Assembly (NCBI GenBank): GCA_946699065.1
Contig: CAMPDV010001306.1
Location: 1-64,000 of the forward strand
Direction: 5' to 3'
Length of the DNA stretch: 64,000 bases
DNA from: Loxodes magnus
Lineage: Eukaryota; Ciliophora; Karyorelictea; Loxodida; Loxodidae
This document shows, in pieces, positions 30,001 through 40,036 of this stretch (position 1 is its first letter; the number at the start of each line of letters is the position of its first letter). A program made the position numbers and the translations under genes. Below the pieces are notes generated by a model that did not search any database, was not told where the DNA came from, and worked only from the letters and a program-made list of their open reading frames with translations.

Positions 30001-33000
30001 TGAGACTATGGGACGTCAAGACAGGTACCTGTAGGACCATGAGTGGTCACACTAGTTATATATATGCTGTGGCTATATCCAGTAATTCAGAGTTCATCGT
30101 ATCGGGAAGTTATGATTATACGGTGAGACTATGGGACGTCAAGACAGGTACCTGTAAGACCATGAGTGGTCACACAAATTATGTATATGCTGTGGCTATA
30201 TCCAGTAATTCAGAGTTCATCGTATCAGGAAGTCGAGATAATACGGTGAGACTATGGGACGTCAAGACAGGTACCTGTAGGACCATGAGTGGTCACACAA
30301 ATTATGTTTATGCTGTGGCTATATCCAGTGATTCAGAGTTCATTGTATCAGGAAGTCGAGATAATACGGTGAGACTATGGGACGTCAAGACAGGTACCTG
30401 TAAGACCATGAGTGGTCACACTAGTAATGTATATGCTGTGGCTATATCCAGTAATTCAGAGTTCATCGTATCGGGAAGTTATGATTATACGGTGAGACTA
30501 TGGGACGTCAAGACAGGTACCTGTAAGACCATGAGTGGTCACACAAATTATGTATATGCTGTGGCTATATCCAGTGATTCAGAGTTCATCGTATCGGGAA
30601 GTTATGATTATACGGTGAGACTATGGGACGTCAAGACAGGTACCTGTAAGACCATGAGTGGTCACACAGCTTCAGTATTATCTGTGGCTATATCCAGTGA
30701 TTCAGAGTTCATCGTATCGGGAAGTTATGATTATACGGTGAGACTATGGGACGTCAAGACAGGTACCTGTAAGACCATGAGTGGTCACACTAGTAATGTA
30801 TATGCTGTGGCTATATCCAGTGATTCAGAGTTCATCGTATCAGGAAGTCGAGATAATACGGTGAGACTATGGGACGTCAAGACAGGTACCTGTAAGACCA
30901 TGAGTGGTCACACTAGTCATGTATATGCTGTGGCTATATCCAGTGATTCAGAGTTCATCGTATCAGGAATTCGAGATAATACGGTGAGACTATGGGACGT
31001 CAAGACAGGTACCTGTAGGACCATGAGTGGTCACACAGCTTCAGTATGATCTGTGGCTATATCCAGTGATTCAGAGTTCATTGTATCAGGAAGTAGAGAT
31101 TATACGGTGAGACTATGGGACGTCAAGACAGGTACCTGTAAGACCATGAGTGGTCACACTAGTAATGTATATGCTGTGGCTATATCCAGTAATTCAGAGT
31201 TCATCGTATCGGGAAGTTATGATTATACGGTGAGACTATGGGACGTCAAGACAGGTACCTGTAAGACCATGAGTGGTCACACAAATTATGTATATGCTGT
31301 GGCTATATCCAGTGATTCAGAGTTCATCGTATCGGGAAGTTATGATTATACGGTGAGACTATGGGACGTCAAGACAGGTACCTGTAAGACCATGAGTGGT
31401 CACACAGCTTCAGTATTATCTGTGGCTATATCCAGTGATTCAGAGTTCATCGTATCGGGAAGTTATGATTATACGGTGAGACTATGGGACGTCAAGACAG
31501 GTACCTGTAAGACCATGAGTGGTCACACTAGTTATGTATATGCTGTGGCTATATCCAGTGATTCAGAGTTCATCGTATCAGGAAGTCGAGATAATACGGT
31601 GAGACTATGGGACGTCAAGACAGGTACCTGTAGGACCATGAGTGGTCACACAAATTATGTTTATGCTGTGGCTATATCCAGTGATTCAGAGTTCATTGTA
31701 TCAGGAAGTCGAGATAATACGGTGAGACTATGGGACGTCAAGACAGGTACCTGTAAGACCATGAGTGGTCACACTAGTAATGTATATGCTGTGGCTATAT
31801 CCAGTAATTCAGAGTTCATCGTATCAGGAAGTCGAGATAATACGGTGAGACTATGGGACGTCAAGACAGGTACCTGTAGGACCATGAGTGGTCACACAAA
31901 TTATGTTTATGCTGTGGCTATATCCAGTGATTCAGAGTTCATTGTATCAGGAAGTCGAGATAATACGGTGAGACTATGGGACGTCAAGACAGGTACCTGT
32001 AAGACCATGAGTGGTCACACTAGTAATGTATATGCTGTGGCTATATCCAGTAATTCAGAGTTCATCGTATCAGGAAGTCGAGATAATACGGTGAGACTAT
32101 GGGACGTCAAGACAGGTACCTGTAGGACCATGAGTGGTCACACTAGTTATGTTTATGCTGTGGCTATATCCAGTGATTCAGAGTTCATTGTATCAGGAAG
32201 TCGAGATAATACGGTGAGACTATGGGACGTCAAGACAGGTACCTGTAAGACCATGAGTGGTCACACTAGTCATGTATATGCTGTGGCTATATCCAGTGAT
32301 TCAGAGTTCATCGTATCAGGAATTCGAGATAATACGGTGAGACTATGGGACGTCAAGACAGGTACCTGTAGGACCATGAGTGGTCACACAAATTATGTTT
32401 ATGCTGTGGCTATATCCAGTGATTCAGAGTTCATCGTATCAGGAAGTCGAGATAATACGGTGAGACTATGGGACGTCAAGACAGGTACCTGTAAGACCAT
32501 GAGTGGTCACACAAATTATGTATATGCTGTGGCTATATCCAGTAATTCAGAGTTCATCGTATCGGAAAGTGCAGATTATACGGTGAGACTATGGGACGTC
32601 AAGACAGGTACCTGTAAGACCATGAGTGGTCACACTAATTAGGTATCAGCTGTGGCTATATCCAGTAATTCAGAGTTCATCGTATCGGGAAGTTATGATT
32701 AGACGGTGAGACTATGGGACGTCAAGACAGGTACCTGTAAGACCATGAGTGGTCACACACATTATGTATCAGCTGTGGCTATATCCAGTGATTCAGAGTT
32801 CATCGTATCGGGAAGTTATGATTATACGGTGAGACTATGGGACGTCAAGACAGGTACCTGTAAGACCATGAGTGGTCACACAAATTATGTATATGCTGTG
32901 GCTATATCCAGTGATTCAGAGTTCATCGTATCGGGAAGTTATGATTATACGGTGAGACTATGGGACGTCAAGACAGGTATCTGTAAGACCATGAGTGGTC

Positions 33001-35978
33001 ACACAGCTTCAGTATTATCTGTGGCTATATCCAGTGATTCAGAGTTCATTGTATCAGGAAGTCGAGATAATACGGTGAGACTATGGGACGTCAAGACAGG
33101 TACCTGTAAGACCATGAGTGGTCACACTAGTCATGTATATGCTGTGGCTATATCCAGTGATTCAGAGTTCATTGTATCGGGAAGTCATGATTATACGGTG
33201 AGACTATGGGACGTCAAGACAGGTACCTGTAAGACCATGAGTGGTCACACTAGTTATGTATATGCTGTGGCTATATCCAGTGATTCAGAGTTCATCGTAT
33301 CGGGAAGTTATGATTATACGGTGAGACTATGGGACGTCAAGACAGGTACCTGTAGGACCATGAGTGGTCACACTAGTCATGTATGATCTGTGGCTATATC
33401 CAGTGATTCAGAGTTCATCGTATCGGGAAGTCATGATTAAACGGTGAGACTATGGGACGTCAAGACAGGTAACAGTAAGACCATGAGTGGTCACACAAAT
33501 TATGTATATGCTGTGGCTATATCCAGTGATTCAGAGTTCATTGTATCGGGAAGTCATGATTAAACGGTGAGACTATGGGACGTCAAGACAGGTACCTGTA
33601 AGACCATGAGTGGTCACACTAGTTATGTATATGCTGTGGCTATATCCAGTAATTCAGAGTTCATCGTATCGGGAAGTCATGATTATACGGTGAGACTATG
33701 GGACGTCAAGACAGGTACCTGTAAGACCATGAGTGGTCACGCAGCTTCAGTATTATCTGTGGCTATATCCAGTGATTCAGAGTTCATCGTATCGAGAAGT
33801 CGAGATAATACGGTGAGACTATGGGACGTCAAGACAGGTACCTGTAAGACCATGAGTGGTCACACTAGTCATGTATGATCTGTGGCTATATCCAGTGATT
33901 CAGAGTTCATCGTATCGGGAAGTAGAGATTAGACGGTGAGACTATGGGACGTCAAGACAGGTAACAGTAAGACCATGAGTGGTCACACAAATTATGTATA
34001 TGCTGTGGCTATATCCAGTGATTCAGAGTTCATTGTATCAGGAAGTCGAGATAATACGGTGAGACTATGGGACGTCAAGACAGGTACCTGTAAGACCATG
34101 AGTGGTCACACTAGTAATGTATATGCTGTGGCCATATCCAGTAATTCAGAGTTAATCGTATCGGGAAGTTATGATTATACGGTGAGACTATTGGACGTCA
34201 AGACAGGTACCTGTAAGACCATGAGTGGTCACACTAGTAATGTATATGCTGTGGCTATATCCAGTAATTCAGAGTTCATTGTATCGGGAAGTAGAGATTA
34301 TACGGTGAGACTATGGGACGTCAAGACAGGTACCTGTAAGACCATGAGTGGTCACACAAATTATGTATATGCTGTGGCTATATCCAGTGATTCAGAGTTC
34401 ATCGTATCGGGAAGTTATGATTATACGGTGAGACTATGGGACGTCAAGACAGGTACCTGTAAGACCATGAGTGGTCACACAGCTTCAGTATTATCTGTGG
34501 CTATATCCAGTGATTCAGAGTTCATTGTATCAGGAAGTCGAGATAATACGGTGAGACTATGGGACGTCAAGACAGGTACCAGTAAGACCATGAGTGGTCA
34601 CACTAGTTATGTATATGCTGTGGCTATATCCAGTGATTCAGAGTTCATCGTATCGGGAAGTTATGATTAGACGGTGAGACTATGGGACGTCAAGACAGGT
34701 ACCTGTAAGACCATGAGTGGTCACACACATTATGTATCAGCTGTGGCTATATCCAGTGATTCAGAGTTCATCGTATCGGGAAGTTATGATTATACGGTGA
34801 GACTATGGGACGTCAAGACAGGTACCTGTAAGACCATGAGTGGTCACACAAATTATGTATATGCTGTGGCTATATCCAGTGATTCAGAGTTCATCGTATC
34901 GGGAAGTTATGATTATACGGTGAGACTATGGGACGTCAAGACAGGTATCTGTAAGACCATGAGTGGTCACACAGCTTCAGTATTATCTGTGGCTATATCC
35001 AGTGATTCAGAGTTCATTGTATCAGGAAGTCGAGATAATACGGTGAGACTATGGGACGTCAAGACAGGTACCTGTAGGACCATGAGTGGTCACACTAGAT
35101 AAGTATTATCTGTGGCTATATCCAGTGATTCAGAGTTCATTGTATCGGGAAGTTATGATTATACGGTGAGACTATGGGACGTCAAGACAGGTACCTGTAA
35201 GACCATGAGTGGTCACACTAGTTATGTATATGCTGTGGCTATATCCAGTGATTCAGAGTTCATCGTATCGGGAAGTTATGATTATACGGTGAGACTATGG
35301 GACGTCAAGACAGGTACCTGTAGGACCATGAGTGGTCACACTAGTCATGTATGATCTGTGGCTATATCCAGTGATTCAGAGTTCATCGTATCGGGAAGTC
35401 ATGATTAAACGGTGAGACTATGGGACGTCAAGACAGGTACCTGTAGGACCATGAGTGGTCACACTAGTCATGTATGATCTGTGGCTATATCCAGTGATTC
35501 AGAGTTCATCGTATCGGGAAGTCATGATTATACGGTGAGACTATGGGACGTCAAGACAGGTACCTGTAGGACCATGAGTGGTCACACTAGTTATGTATAT
35601 GCTGTGGCTATATCCAGTGATTCAGAGTTCATCGTATCGGGAAGTTATGATTAAACGGTGAGACTATGGGACGTCAAGACAGGTAACAGTAAGACCATGA
35701 GTGGTCACACAAATTATGTATATGCTGTGGCTATATCCAGTGATTCAGAGTTCATCGTATCGGGAAGTTATGATTATACGGTGAGACTATGGGACGTCAA
35801 GACAGGTACCTGTAAGACCATGAGTGGTCACACTAGTTATGTATATGCTGTGGCTATATCCAGTGATTCAGAGTTCATCGTATCGGGAAGTTATGATTAT
35901 ACGGTGAGACTATGGGACGTCAAGACAGGTACCTGTAGGACCATGAGTGGTCACACTAGTTATGTATATGCTGTGGCT
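5106..35978 (+). CDS. WD40 repeat polyprotein, segment B (partial, needs recoded stops)
   Basis: The longest segment in one phase: about 251 repeats and 10,291 codons with no net indel. It runs from the deletion at about 5104 to the one at about 35980. It contains a stop-rich left part (5.1-22.3 kb), where TGA at codon 40 or TAA/TAG at codon 17 occurs every few units, and a stop-poor part (22.3-33.4 kb). Keeping phase over 30 kb is notable whatever the stops mean. It includes the only TGA seen at the otherwise invariant W22 (18693-18695), a silent change if TGA is Trp, and a TAG at the same site (5286-5288 and 6393-6395), which is not silent in any known code. Two divergent patches lie inside it (about 6870-6990 and 19126-19520). 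No start, splice signal or terminator was found. Confidence 0.5.
6860..6995 (+). other. Most diverged single unit in the first 18 kb
   Basis: Several private changes are packed into about 120 bp: GTT for V19, G27S (ACCAGT), ACA for T31, a junction ending Leu-Phe (A/S41 to F), TTA for F9, and TGA in place of the CGA of R15 (near 6987). None was seen together elsewhere. The unit has escaped homogenisation or is a mutation cluster. Confidence 0.75.
15675..17396 (+). repeat. Perfect-looking tandem duplication of a 7-unit block (2 x 861 bp)
   Basis: Copy 1 is 15675-16535 and copy 2 is 16536-17396, each 861 bp (7 x 123). Reading both copies, I see no difference. They share the ACCAGT unit (Cys29 changed to Ser), the R-D-TAG-T unit, the T28I unit with a HVSS junction, the HTDYVRS junction and the closing HAASV-TGA. 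Seven units is one full WD40 propeller, but the copy could equally be chance. Near-identity implies a very recent event or gene conversion. Confidence 0.9.
19126..19520 (+). other. Island of diverged WD40 units
   Basis: Three consecutive units carry changes rare or absent elsewhere: Val15 with TAG at codon 17 (twice, near 19164 and 19410), an HTRYV junction, S5N (twice), S14I with H15, S14C, G27C and S4Y. Phase and 123-bp length are kept. This may be an older patch that recent exchanges have not overwritten. Confidence 0.75.
23304..25322 (+). CDS. Stop-free stretch of 16 WD40 repeats
   Basis: A 672-codon open stretch, in the same phase as the 26.6-32.6 kb blocks and separated from them by a few TGA/TAG codons (25320-25322, 25635-25637, 25758-25760, 26550-26552, 26619-26621). 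Contains two S14I units (GGAATTCGAGAT near 23466 and 24451) and a codon-17 Ile (near 23845). It ends in a Y-D-TAG-T unit, where TAG replaces the TAT or AAT usual at codon 17. No start codon context. This and the later blocks share the HTNYV junction spelled with GTTTATGCT, which is uncommon in the first 9 kb. Confidence 0.45.
   Translation: MAISSDSEFIVSGSRDYTVRLWDVKTGTCKTMSGHTNYVYAVAISSDSEFIVSGIRDNTVRLWDVKTGTCRTMSGHTNYVYAVAISSDSEFIVSGSRDNTVRLWDVKTGTCKTMSGHTSNVYAVAISSNSEFIVSGSYDYTVRLWDVKTGTCKTMSGHTNYVYAVAISSDSEFIVSGSRDITVRLWDVKTGTCKTMSGHTASVLSVAISSDSEFIVSGSYDYTVRLWDVKTGTCKTMSGHTSYVYAVAISSDSEFIVSGSRDNTVRLWDVKTGTCKTMSGHTNYVYAVAISSDSEFIVSGSRDNTVRLWDVKTGTCKTMSGHTNYVYAVAISSDSEFIVSGSRDNTVRLWDVKTGTCKTMSGHTSHVYAVAISSDSEFIVSGIRDNTVRLWDVKTGTCRTMSGHTSNVYAVAISSDSEFIVSGSYDYTVRLWDVKTGTCKTMSGHTASVLSVAISSDSEFIVSGSRDNTVRLWDVKTGTCKTMSGHTSHVYAVAISSDSEFIVSGSRDNTVRLWDVKTGTCKTMSGHTASVLSVAISSDSEFIVSGSRDNTVRLWDVKTGTCRTMSGHTSYIYAVAISSNSEFIVSGSRDNTVRLWDVKTGTCRTMSGHTNYVYAVAISSDSEFIVSGSRDNTVRLWDVKTGTCKTMSGHTSNVYAVAISSDSEFIVSGSYD
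26625..31049 (+). CDS. Longest stretch open in the standard code: 36 WD40 repeats
   Basis: Part of segment B. It is 1,474 codons with no stop in any genetic code, ending at a codon-40 TGA (31047-31049). It is the best candidate for a translatable WD40 block if the organism uses standard stops. Thirty-six repeats would make about five seven-bladed propellers. The apparent start is a GTG valine three bases after the preceding TGA, so it is not a real initiation site; the nearest in-frame ATG codons are the M32 codons of each unit. The block is rich in the HTASVLS and HTNYVYA junctions and in alternating YDYT and RDNT units, and contains a 19-unit-spaced internal copy (anchors 27720 and 30057). 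The lack of stops may simply reflect local amplification of a stop-free block. Confidence 0.5.
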   Translation: MAISSDSEFIVSGSGDYTVRLWDVKTGTCKTMSGHTSNVYAVAISSNSEFIVSGSRDNTVRLWDVKTGTCRTMSGHTNYVYAVAISSDSEFIVSGSRDNTVRLWDVKTGTCKTMSGHTSNVYAVAISSNSEFIVSGSYDYTVRLWDVKTGTCKTMSGHTNYVYAVAISSDSEFIVSGSYDYTVRLWDVKTGTCKTMSGHTASVLSVAISSDSEFIVSGSYDYTVRLWDVKTGTCKTMSGHTASVLSVAISSDSEFIVSGSRDNTVRLWDVKTGTCKTMSGHTASVLSVAISSDSEFIVSGSYDYTVRLWDVKTGTCKTMSGHTASVLSVAISSDSEFIVSGSRDNTVRLWDVKTGTCRTMSGHTSYIYAVAISSNSEFIVSGSYDYTVRLWDVKTGTCKTMSGHTNYVYAVAISSNSEFIVSGSYDYTVRLWDVKTGTCKTMSGHTNYVYAVAISSDSEFIVSGSYDYTVRLWDVKTGTCKTMSGHTASVLSVAISSDSEFIVSGSYDYTVRLWDVKTGTCKTMSGHTNYVYAVAISSDSEFIVSGIRDNTVRLWDVKTGTCRTMSGHTHYVYAVAISSDSEFIVSGSRDNTVRLWDVKTGTCKTMSGHTNYVYAVAISSNSEFIVSGSRDNTVRLWDVKTGTCKTMSGHTSHVYAVAISSDSEFIVSGIRDNTVRLWDVKTGTCRTMSGHTNYVYAVAISSDSEFIVSGSRDNTVRLWDVKTGTCKTMSGHTSNVYAVAISSNSEFIVSGSYDYTVRLWDVKTGTCKTMSGHTNYVYAVAISSDSEFIVSGSRDNTVRLWDVKTGTCRTMSGHTNYVYAVAISSDSEFIVSGSRDNTVRLWDVKTGTCKTMSGHTNYVYAVAISSDSEFIVSGSYDYTVRLWDVKTGTCKTMSGHTASVLSVAISSDSEFIVSGSYDYTVRLWDVKTGTCKTMSGHTASVLSVAISSDSEFIVSGSRDNTVRLWDVKTGTCKTMSGHTASVLSVAISSDSEFIVSGSYDYTVRLWDVKTGTCKTMSGHTASVLSVAISSDSEFIVSGSRDNTVRLWDVKTGTCKTMSGHTASVLSVAISSDSEFIVSGSYDYTVRLWDVKTGTCKTMSGHTASVLSVAISSDSEFIVSGSRDNTVRLWDVKTGTCRTMSGHTSYIYAVAISSNSEFIVSGSYDYTVRLWDVKTGTCKTMSGHTNYVYAVAISSNSEFIVSGSRDNTVRLWDVKTGTCRTMSGHTNYVYAVAISSDSEFIVSGSRDNTVRLWDVKTGTCKTMSGHTSNVYAVAISSNSEFIVSGSYDYTVRLWDVKTGTCKTMSGHTNYVYAVAISSDSEFIVSGSYDYTVRLWDVKTGTCKTMSGHTASVLSVAISSDSEFIVSGSYDYTVRLWDVKTGTCKTMSGHTSNVYAVAISSDSEFIVSGSRDNTVRLWDVKTGTCKTMSGHTSHVYAVAISSDSEFIVSGIRDNTVRLWDVKTGTCRTMSGHTASV
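26760..30240 (+). repeat. 19-unit-spaced copy with 2-unit (246-bp) alternation
   Basis: The rare HTSYIYA junction (AGTTATATATATGCT) at about 27720 and 30057 is spaced 2337 bp, exactly 19 x 123. It is preceded in both places by alternating Y-D-Y-T and R-D-N-T units joined by HTASVLS. The right copy has one more such pair than the left, so a 246-bp dimer has expanded by one step. Confidence 0.8.
31053..32642 (+). CDS. Stop-free stretch of 13 WD40 repeats
   Basis: Continues the 26.6-31.0 kb block in the same phase after one codon-40 TGA, giving 529 open codons. Units alternate HTNYVYA, HTSNVYA and HTSHVYA junctions, and one carries the S14I variant (GGAATTCGAGAT, near 32321). It ends in an unusual unit: G13E with Ala at position 15 (near 32565), followed by H-T-N-TAG-V-S-A-V. 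There TAG sits at codon 38, where Gln would give an ordinary WD40 junction. If the TGA at 31047 is read through, this and the preceding block form 2,005 codons of uninterrupted WD40 sequence. Confidence 0.45.
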   Translation: MAISSDSEFIVSGSRDYTVRLWDVKTGTCKTMSGHTSNVYAVAISSNSEFIVSGSYDYTVRLWDVKTGTCKTMSGHTNYVYAVAISSDSEFIVSGSYDYTVRLWDVKTGTCKTMSGHTASVLSVAISSDSEFIVSGSYDYTVRLWDVKTGTCKTMSGHTSYVYAVAISSDSEFIVSGSRDNTVRLWDVKTGTCRTMSGHTNYVYAVAISSDSEFIVSGSRDNTVRLWDVKTGTCKTMSGHTSNVYAVAISSNSEFIVSGSRDNTVRLWDVKTGTCRTMSGHTNYVYAVAISSDSEFIVSGSRDNTVRLWDVKTGTCKTMSGHTSNVYAVAISSNSEFIVSGSRDNTVRLWDVKTGTCRTMSGHTSYVYAVAISSDSEFIVSGSRDNTVRLWDVKTGTCKTMSGHTSHVYAVAISSDSEFIVSGIRDNTVRLWDVKTGTCRTMSGHTNYVYAVAISSDSEFIVSGSRDNTVRLWDVKTGTCKTMSGHTNYVYAVAISSNSEFIVSESADYTVRLWDVKTGTCKTMSGHTN

Positions 35979-35980
35979 AT

Positions 35981-38900
35981 TCCAGTGATTCAGAGTTCAT
36001 CGTATCGGGAAGTGGAGATTATACGGTGAGACTATGGGACGTCAAGACAGGTATCTGTAAGACCATGAGTGGTCACACAAATTATGTATATGCTGTGGCT
36101 ATATCCAGTGATTCAGAGTTCATCGTATCGGGAAGTTATGATTATATGGTGAGACTATGGGACGTCAAGACAGGTACCTGTAAGACCATGAGTGGTCACG
36201 CAGCTTCAGTATTATCTGTGGCTATATCCAGTGATTCAGAGTTCATTGTATCAGGAAGTAGAGATTATACGGTGAGACTATGGGACGTCAAGACAGGTAC
36301 CTGTAGGACCATGAGTGGTCACACTAGTCATGTATGATCTGTGGCTATATCCAGTGATTCAGAGTTCATCGTATCGGGAAGTTATGATTATACGGTGAGA
36401 CTATGGGACGTCAAGACAGGTACCTGTAAGACCATGAGTTGTCACGCAGCTTCAGTATGATCTGTGGCTATATCCAGTGATTCAGAGTTCATCGTATCGG
36501 GAAGTAGAGATTATACGGTGAGACTATGGGACGTCAAGACAGGTACCTGTAAGACCATGAGTGGTCACACTAGTAATGTATGATCTGTGGCTATATCCAG
36601 TGATTCAGAGTTCATTGTATCAGGAAGTCGAGATAATACGGTGAGACTATGGGACGTCAAGACAGGTACCTGTAGGACCATGAGTGGTCACACAGCTTCA
36701 GTATTATCTGTGGCTATATCCAGTGATTCAGAGTTCATCGTATCGGGAAGTGGAGATTAGACGGTGAGACTATGGGACGTCAAGACAGGTACCTGTAGGA
36801 CCATGAGTGGTCACACTAGTTATGTATATGCTGTGGCTATATCCAGTGATTCAGAGTTCATCGTATCGGGAAGTTATGATTATACGGTGAGACTATGGGA
36901 CGTCAAGACAGGTACCTGTAGGACCATGAGTGGTCACACTAGTTATGTATATGCTGTGGCTATATCCAGTGATTCAGAGTTCATCGTATCGGGAAGTGGA
37001 GATTATACGGTGAGACTATGGGACGTCAAGACAGGTATCTGTAAGACCATGAGTGGTCACACAAATTATGTATATGCTGTGGCTATATCCAGTGATTCAG
37101 AGTTCATTGTATCAGGAAGTCGAGATAATACGGTGAGACTATGGGACGTCAAGACAGGTACCAGTAAGACCATGAGTGGTCACACTAGTTATGTATATGC
37201 TGTGGCTATATCCAGTGATTCAGAGTTCATCGTATCGGGAAGTGGAGATTATACGGTGAGACTATGGGACGTCAAGACAGGTATCTGTAAGACCATGAGT
37301 GGTCACACAAATTATGTATATGCTGTGGCTATATCCAGTGATTCAGAGTTCATCGTATCGGGAAGTTATGATTATATGGTGAGACTATGGGACGTCAAGA
37401 CAGGTACCTGTAAGACCATGAGTGGTCACGCAGCTTCAGTATGATCTGTGGCTATATCCAGTGATTCAGAGTTCATTGTATCAGGAAGTAGAGATTATAC
37501 GGTGAGACTATGGGACGTCAAGACAGGTACCTGTAAGACCATGAGTGGTCACACTAGTTATGTATATGCTGTGGCTATATCCAGTGATTCAGAGTTCATC
37601 GTATCGGGAAGTCATGATTAAACGGTGAGACTATGGGACGTCAAGACAGGTAACAGTAGGACCATGAGTGGTCACACTAGTCATGTATGATCTGTGGCTA
37701 TATCCAGTGATTCAGAGTTCATCGTATCATGAAGTTATGATTATACGGTGAGACTATGGGACGTCAAGACAGGTACCTGTAAGACCATGAGTGGTCACAC
37801 AGCTTCAGTATTATCTGTGGCTATATCCAGTGATTCAGAGTTCATTGTATCAGGAAGTCGAGATAATACGGTGAGACTATGGGACGTCAAGACAGGTACC
37901 TGTAAGACCATGAGTGGTCACACTAGTTAATTATATGCTGTGGCTATATCCAGTGATTCAGAGTTCATTGTATCAGGAAGTCGAGATAATACGGTGAGAC
38001 TATGGGACGTCAAGACAGGTACCTGTAAGACCATGAGTTGTCACGCAGCTTCAGTATGATCTGTGGCTATATCCAGTGATTCAGAGTTCATCGTATCGGG
38101 AAGTAGAGATAATACGGTGAGACTATGGAACGTCAAGACAGGTACCTGTAAGACCATGAGTGGTCACACAAATTATGTATATGCTGTGGCTATATCCAGT
38201 GATTCAGAGTTCATCGTATCGGGAAGTTATGATTATACGGTGAGACTATGGGACGTCAAGACAGGTACCTGTAAGACCATGAGTGGTCACACTAGTTATG
38301 TATATGCTGTGGCTATATCCAGTGATTCAGAGTTCATCGTATCAGGAAGTCGAGATAATACGGTGAGACTATGGGACGTCAAGACAGGTACCTGTAAGAC
38401 CATGAGTGGTCACACAGCTTCAGTATTATCTGTGGCTATATCCAGTAATTCAGAGTTCATCGTATCAGGAAGTCGAGATAATACGGTGAGACTATGGGAC
38501 GTCAAGACAGGTACCTGTAAGACCATGAGTGGTCACACTAGTTATGTATATGCTGTGGCTATATCCAGTAATTCAGAGTTCATCGTATCAGGAAGTCGAG
38601 ATAATACGGTGAGACTATGGGACGTCAAGACAGGTACCTGTAAGACCATGAGTGGTCACACAGCTTCAGTATTATCTGTGGCTATATCCAGTAATTCAGA
38701 GTTCATCGTATCAGGAAGTCGAGATAATACGGTGAGACTATGGGACGTCAAGACAGGTACCTGTAAGACCATGAGTGGTCACACAGCTTCAGTATTATCT
38801 GTGGCTATATCCAGTGATTCAGAGTTCATCGTATCGGGAAGTTATGATTATACGGTGAGACTATGGGACGTCAAGACAGGTACCTGTAAGACCATGAGTG

Positions 38901-40036
38901 GTCACACTAGTCATGTATATGCTGTGGCTATATCCAGTGATTCAGAGTTCATTGTATCAGGAAGTCGAGATAATACGGTGAGACTATGGGACGTCAAGAC
39001 AGGTACCTGTAAGACCATGAGTGGTCACGCAGCTTCAGTATGATCTGTGGCTATATCCAGTGATTCAGAGTTCATTGTATCAGGAAGTAGAGATTATACG
39101 GTGAGACTATGGGACGTCAAGACAGGTACCTGTAGGACCATGAGTGGTCACACTAGTCATGTATGATCTGTGGCTATATCCAGTGATTCAGAGTTCATCG
39201 TATCGGGAAGTTATGATTATACGGTGAGACTATGGGACGTCAAGACAGGTAACAGTAAGACCATGAGTGGTCACACTAGTTATGTATATGCTGTGGCTAT
39301 ATCCAGTGATTCAGAGTTCATCGTATCGGGAAGTTATGATTATACGGTGAGACTATGGGACGTCAAGACAGGTACCTGTAAGACCATGAGTGGTCACACA
39401 AATTATGTATATGCTGTGGCTATATCCAGTGATTCAGAGTTCATCGTATCGGGAAGTTATGATTATACGGTGAGACTATGGGACGTCAAGACAGGTACCT
39501 GTAAGACCATGAGTGGTCACGCAGCTTCAGTATGATCTGTGGCTATATCCAGTGATTCAGAGTTCATTGTATCAGGAAGTAGAGATTATACGGTGAGACT
39601 ATGGGACGTCAAGACAGGTACCTGTAGGACCATGAGTGGTCACACTAGTCATGTATGATCTGTGGCTATATCCAGTGATTCAGAGTTCATCGTATCGGGA
39701 AGTCATGATTAAACGGTGAGACTATGGGACGTCAAGACAGGTAACAGTAAGACCATGAGTGGTCACGCAGCTTCAGTATGATCTGTGGCTATATCCAGTG
39801 ATTCAGAGTTCATCGTATCGGGAAGTTATGATTATACGGTGAGACTATGGGACGTCAAGACAGGTACCTGTAAGACCATGAGTGGTCACACTAGTTATGT
39901 ATATGCTGTGGCTATATCCAGTGATTCAGAGTTCATCGTATCGGGAAGTTATGATTATACGGTGAGACTATGGGACGTCAAGACAGGTACCTGTAGGACC
40001 ATGAGTGGTCACACTAGTTATGTATATGCTGTGGCT
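35981..40036 (+). CDS. WD40 repeat polyprotein, segment C (partial, needs recoded stops)
   Basis: Reading segment of about 33 repeats, bounded on both sides by the same 1-bp deletion (CTATATCC reduced to CTATTCC) at about 35980 and about 40038. Repeats are typical WD40 units with junction types HTSYVYA, HTNYVYA, HAASVLS and HTASVLS. TGA stops sit mainly at codon 40 and TAA/TAG at codon 17. Two unusual stops occur: TGA for G13 near 37731, and TAA at codon 38 (H-T-S-stop-L-Y-A) at about 37928. Left of the boundary the frame continues in a different phase, so a ribosome would have to shift to stay in the WD40 frame. Either this part is not translated or the reading phase is broken here. The block 37607-38890 recurs at 42894-44177. 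Confidence 0.4.
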
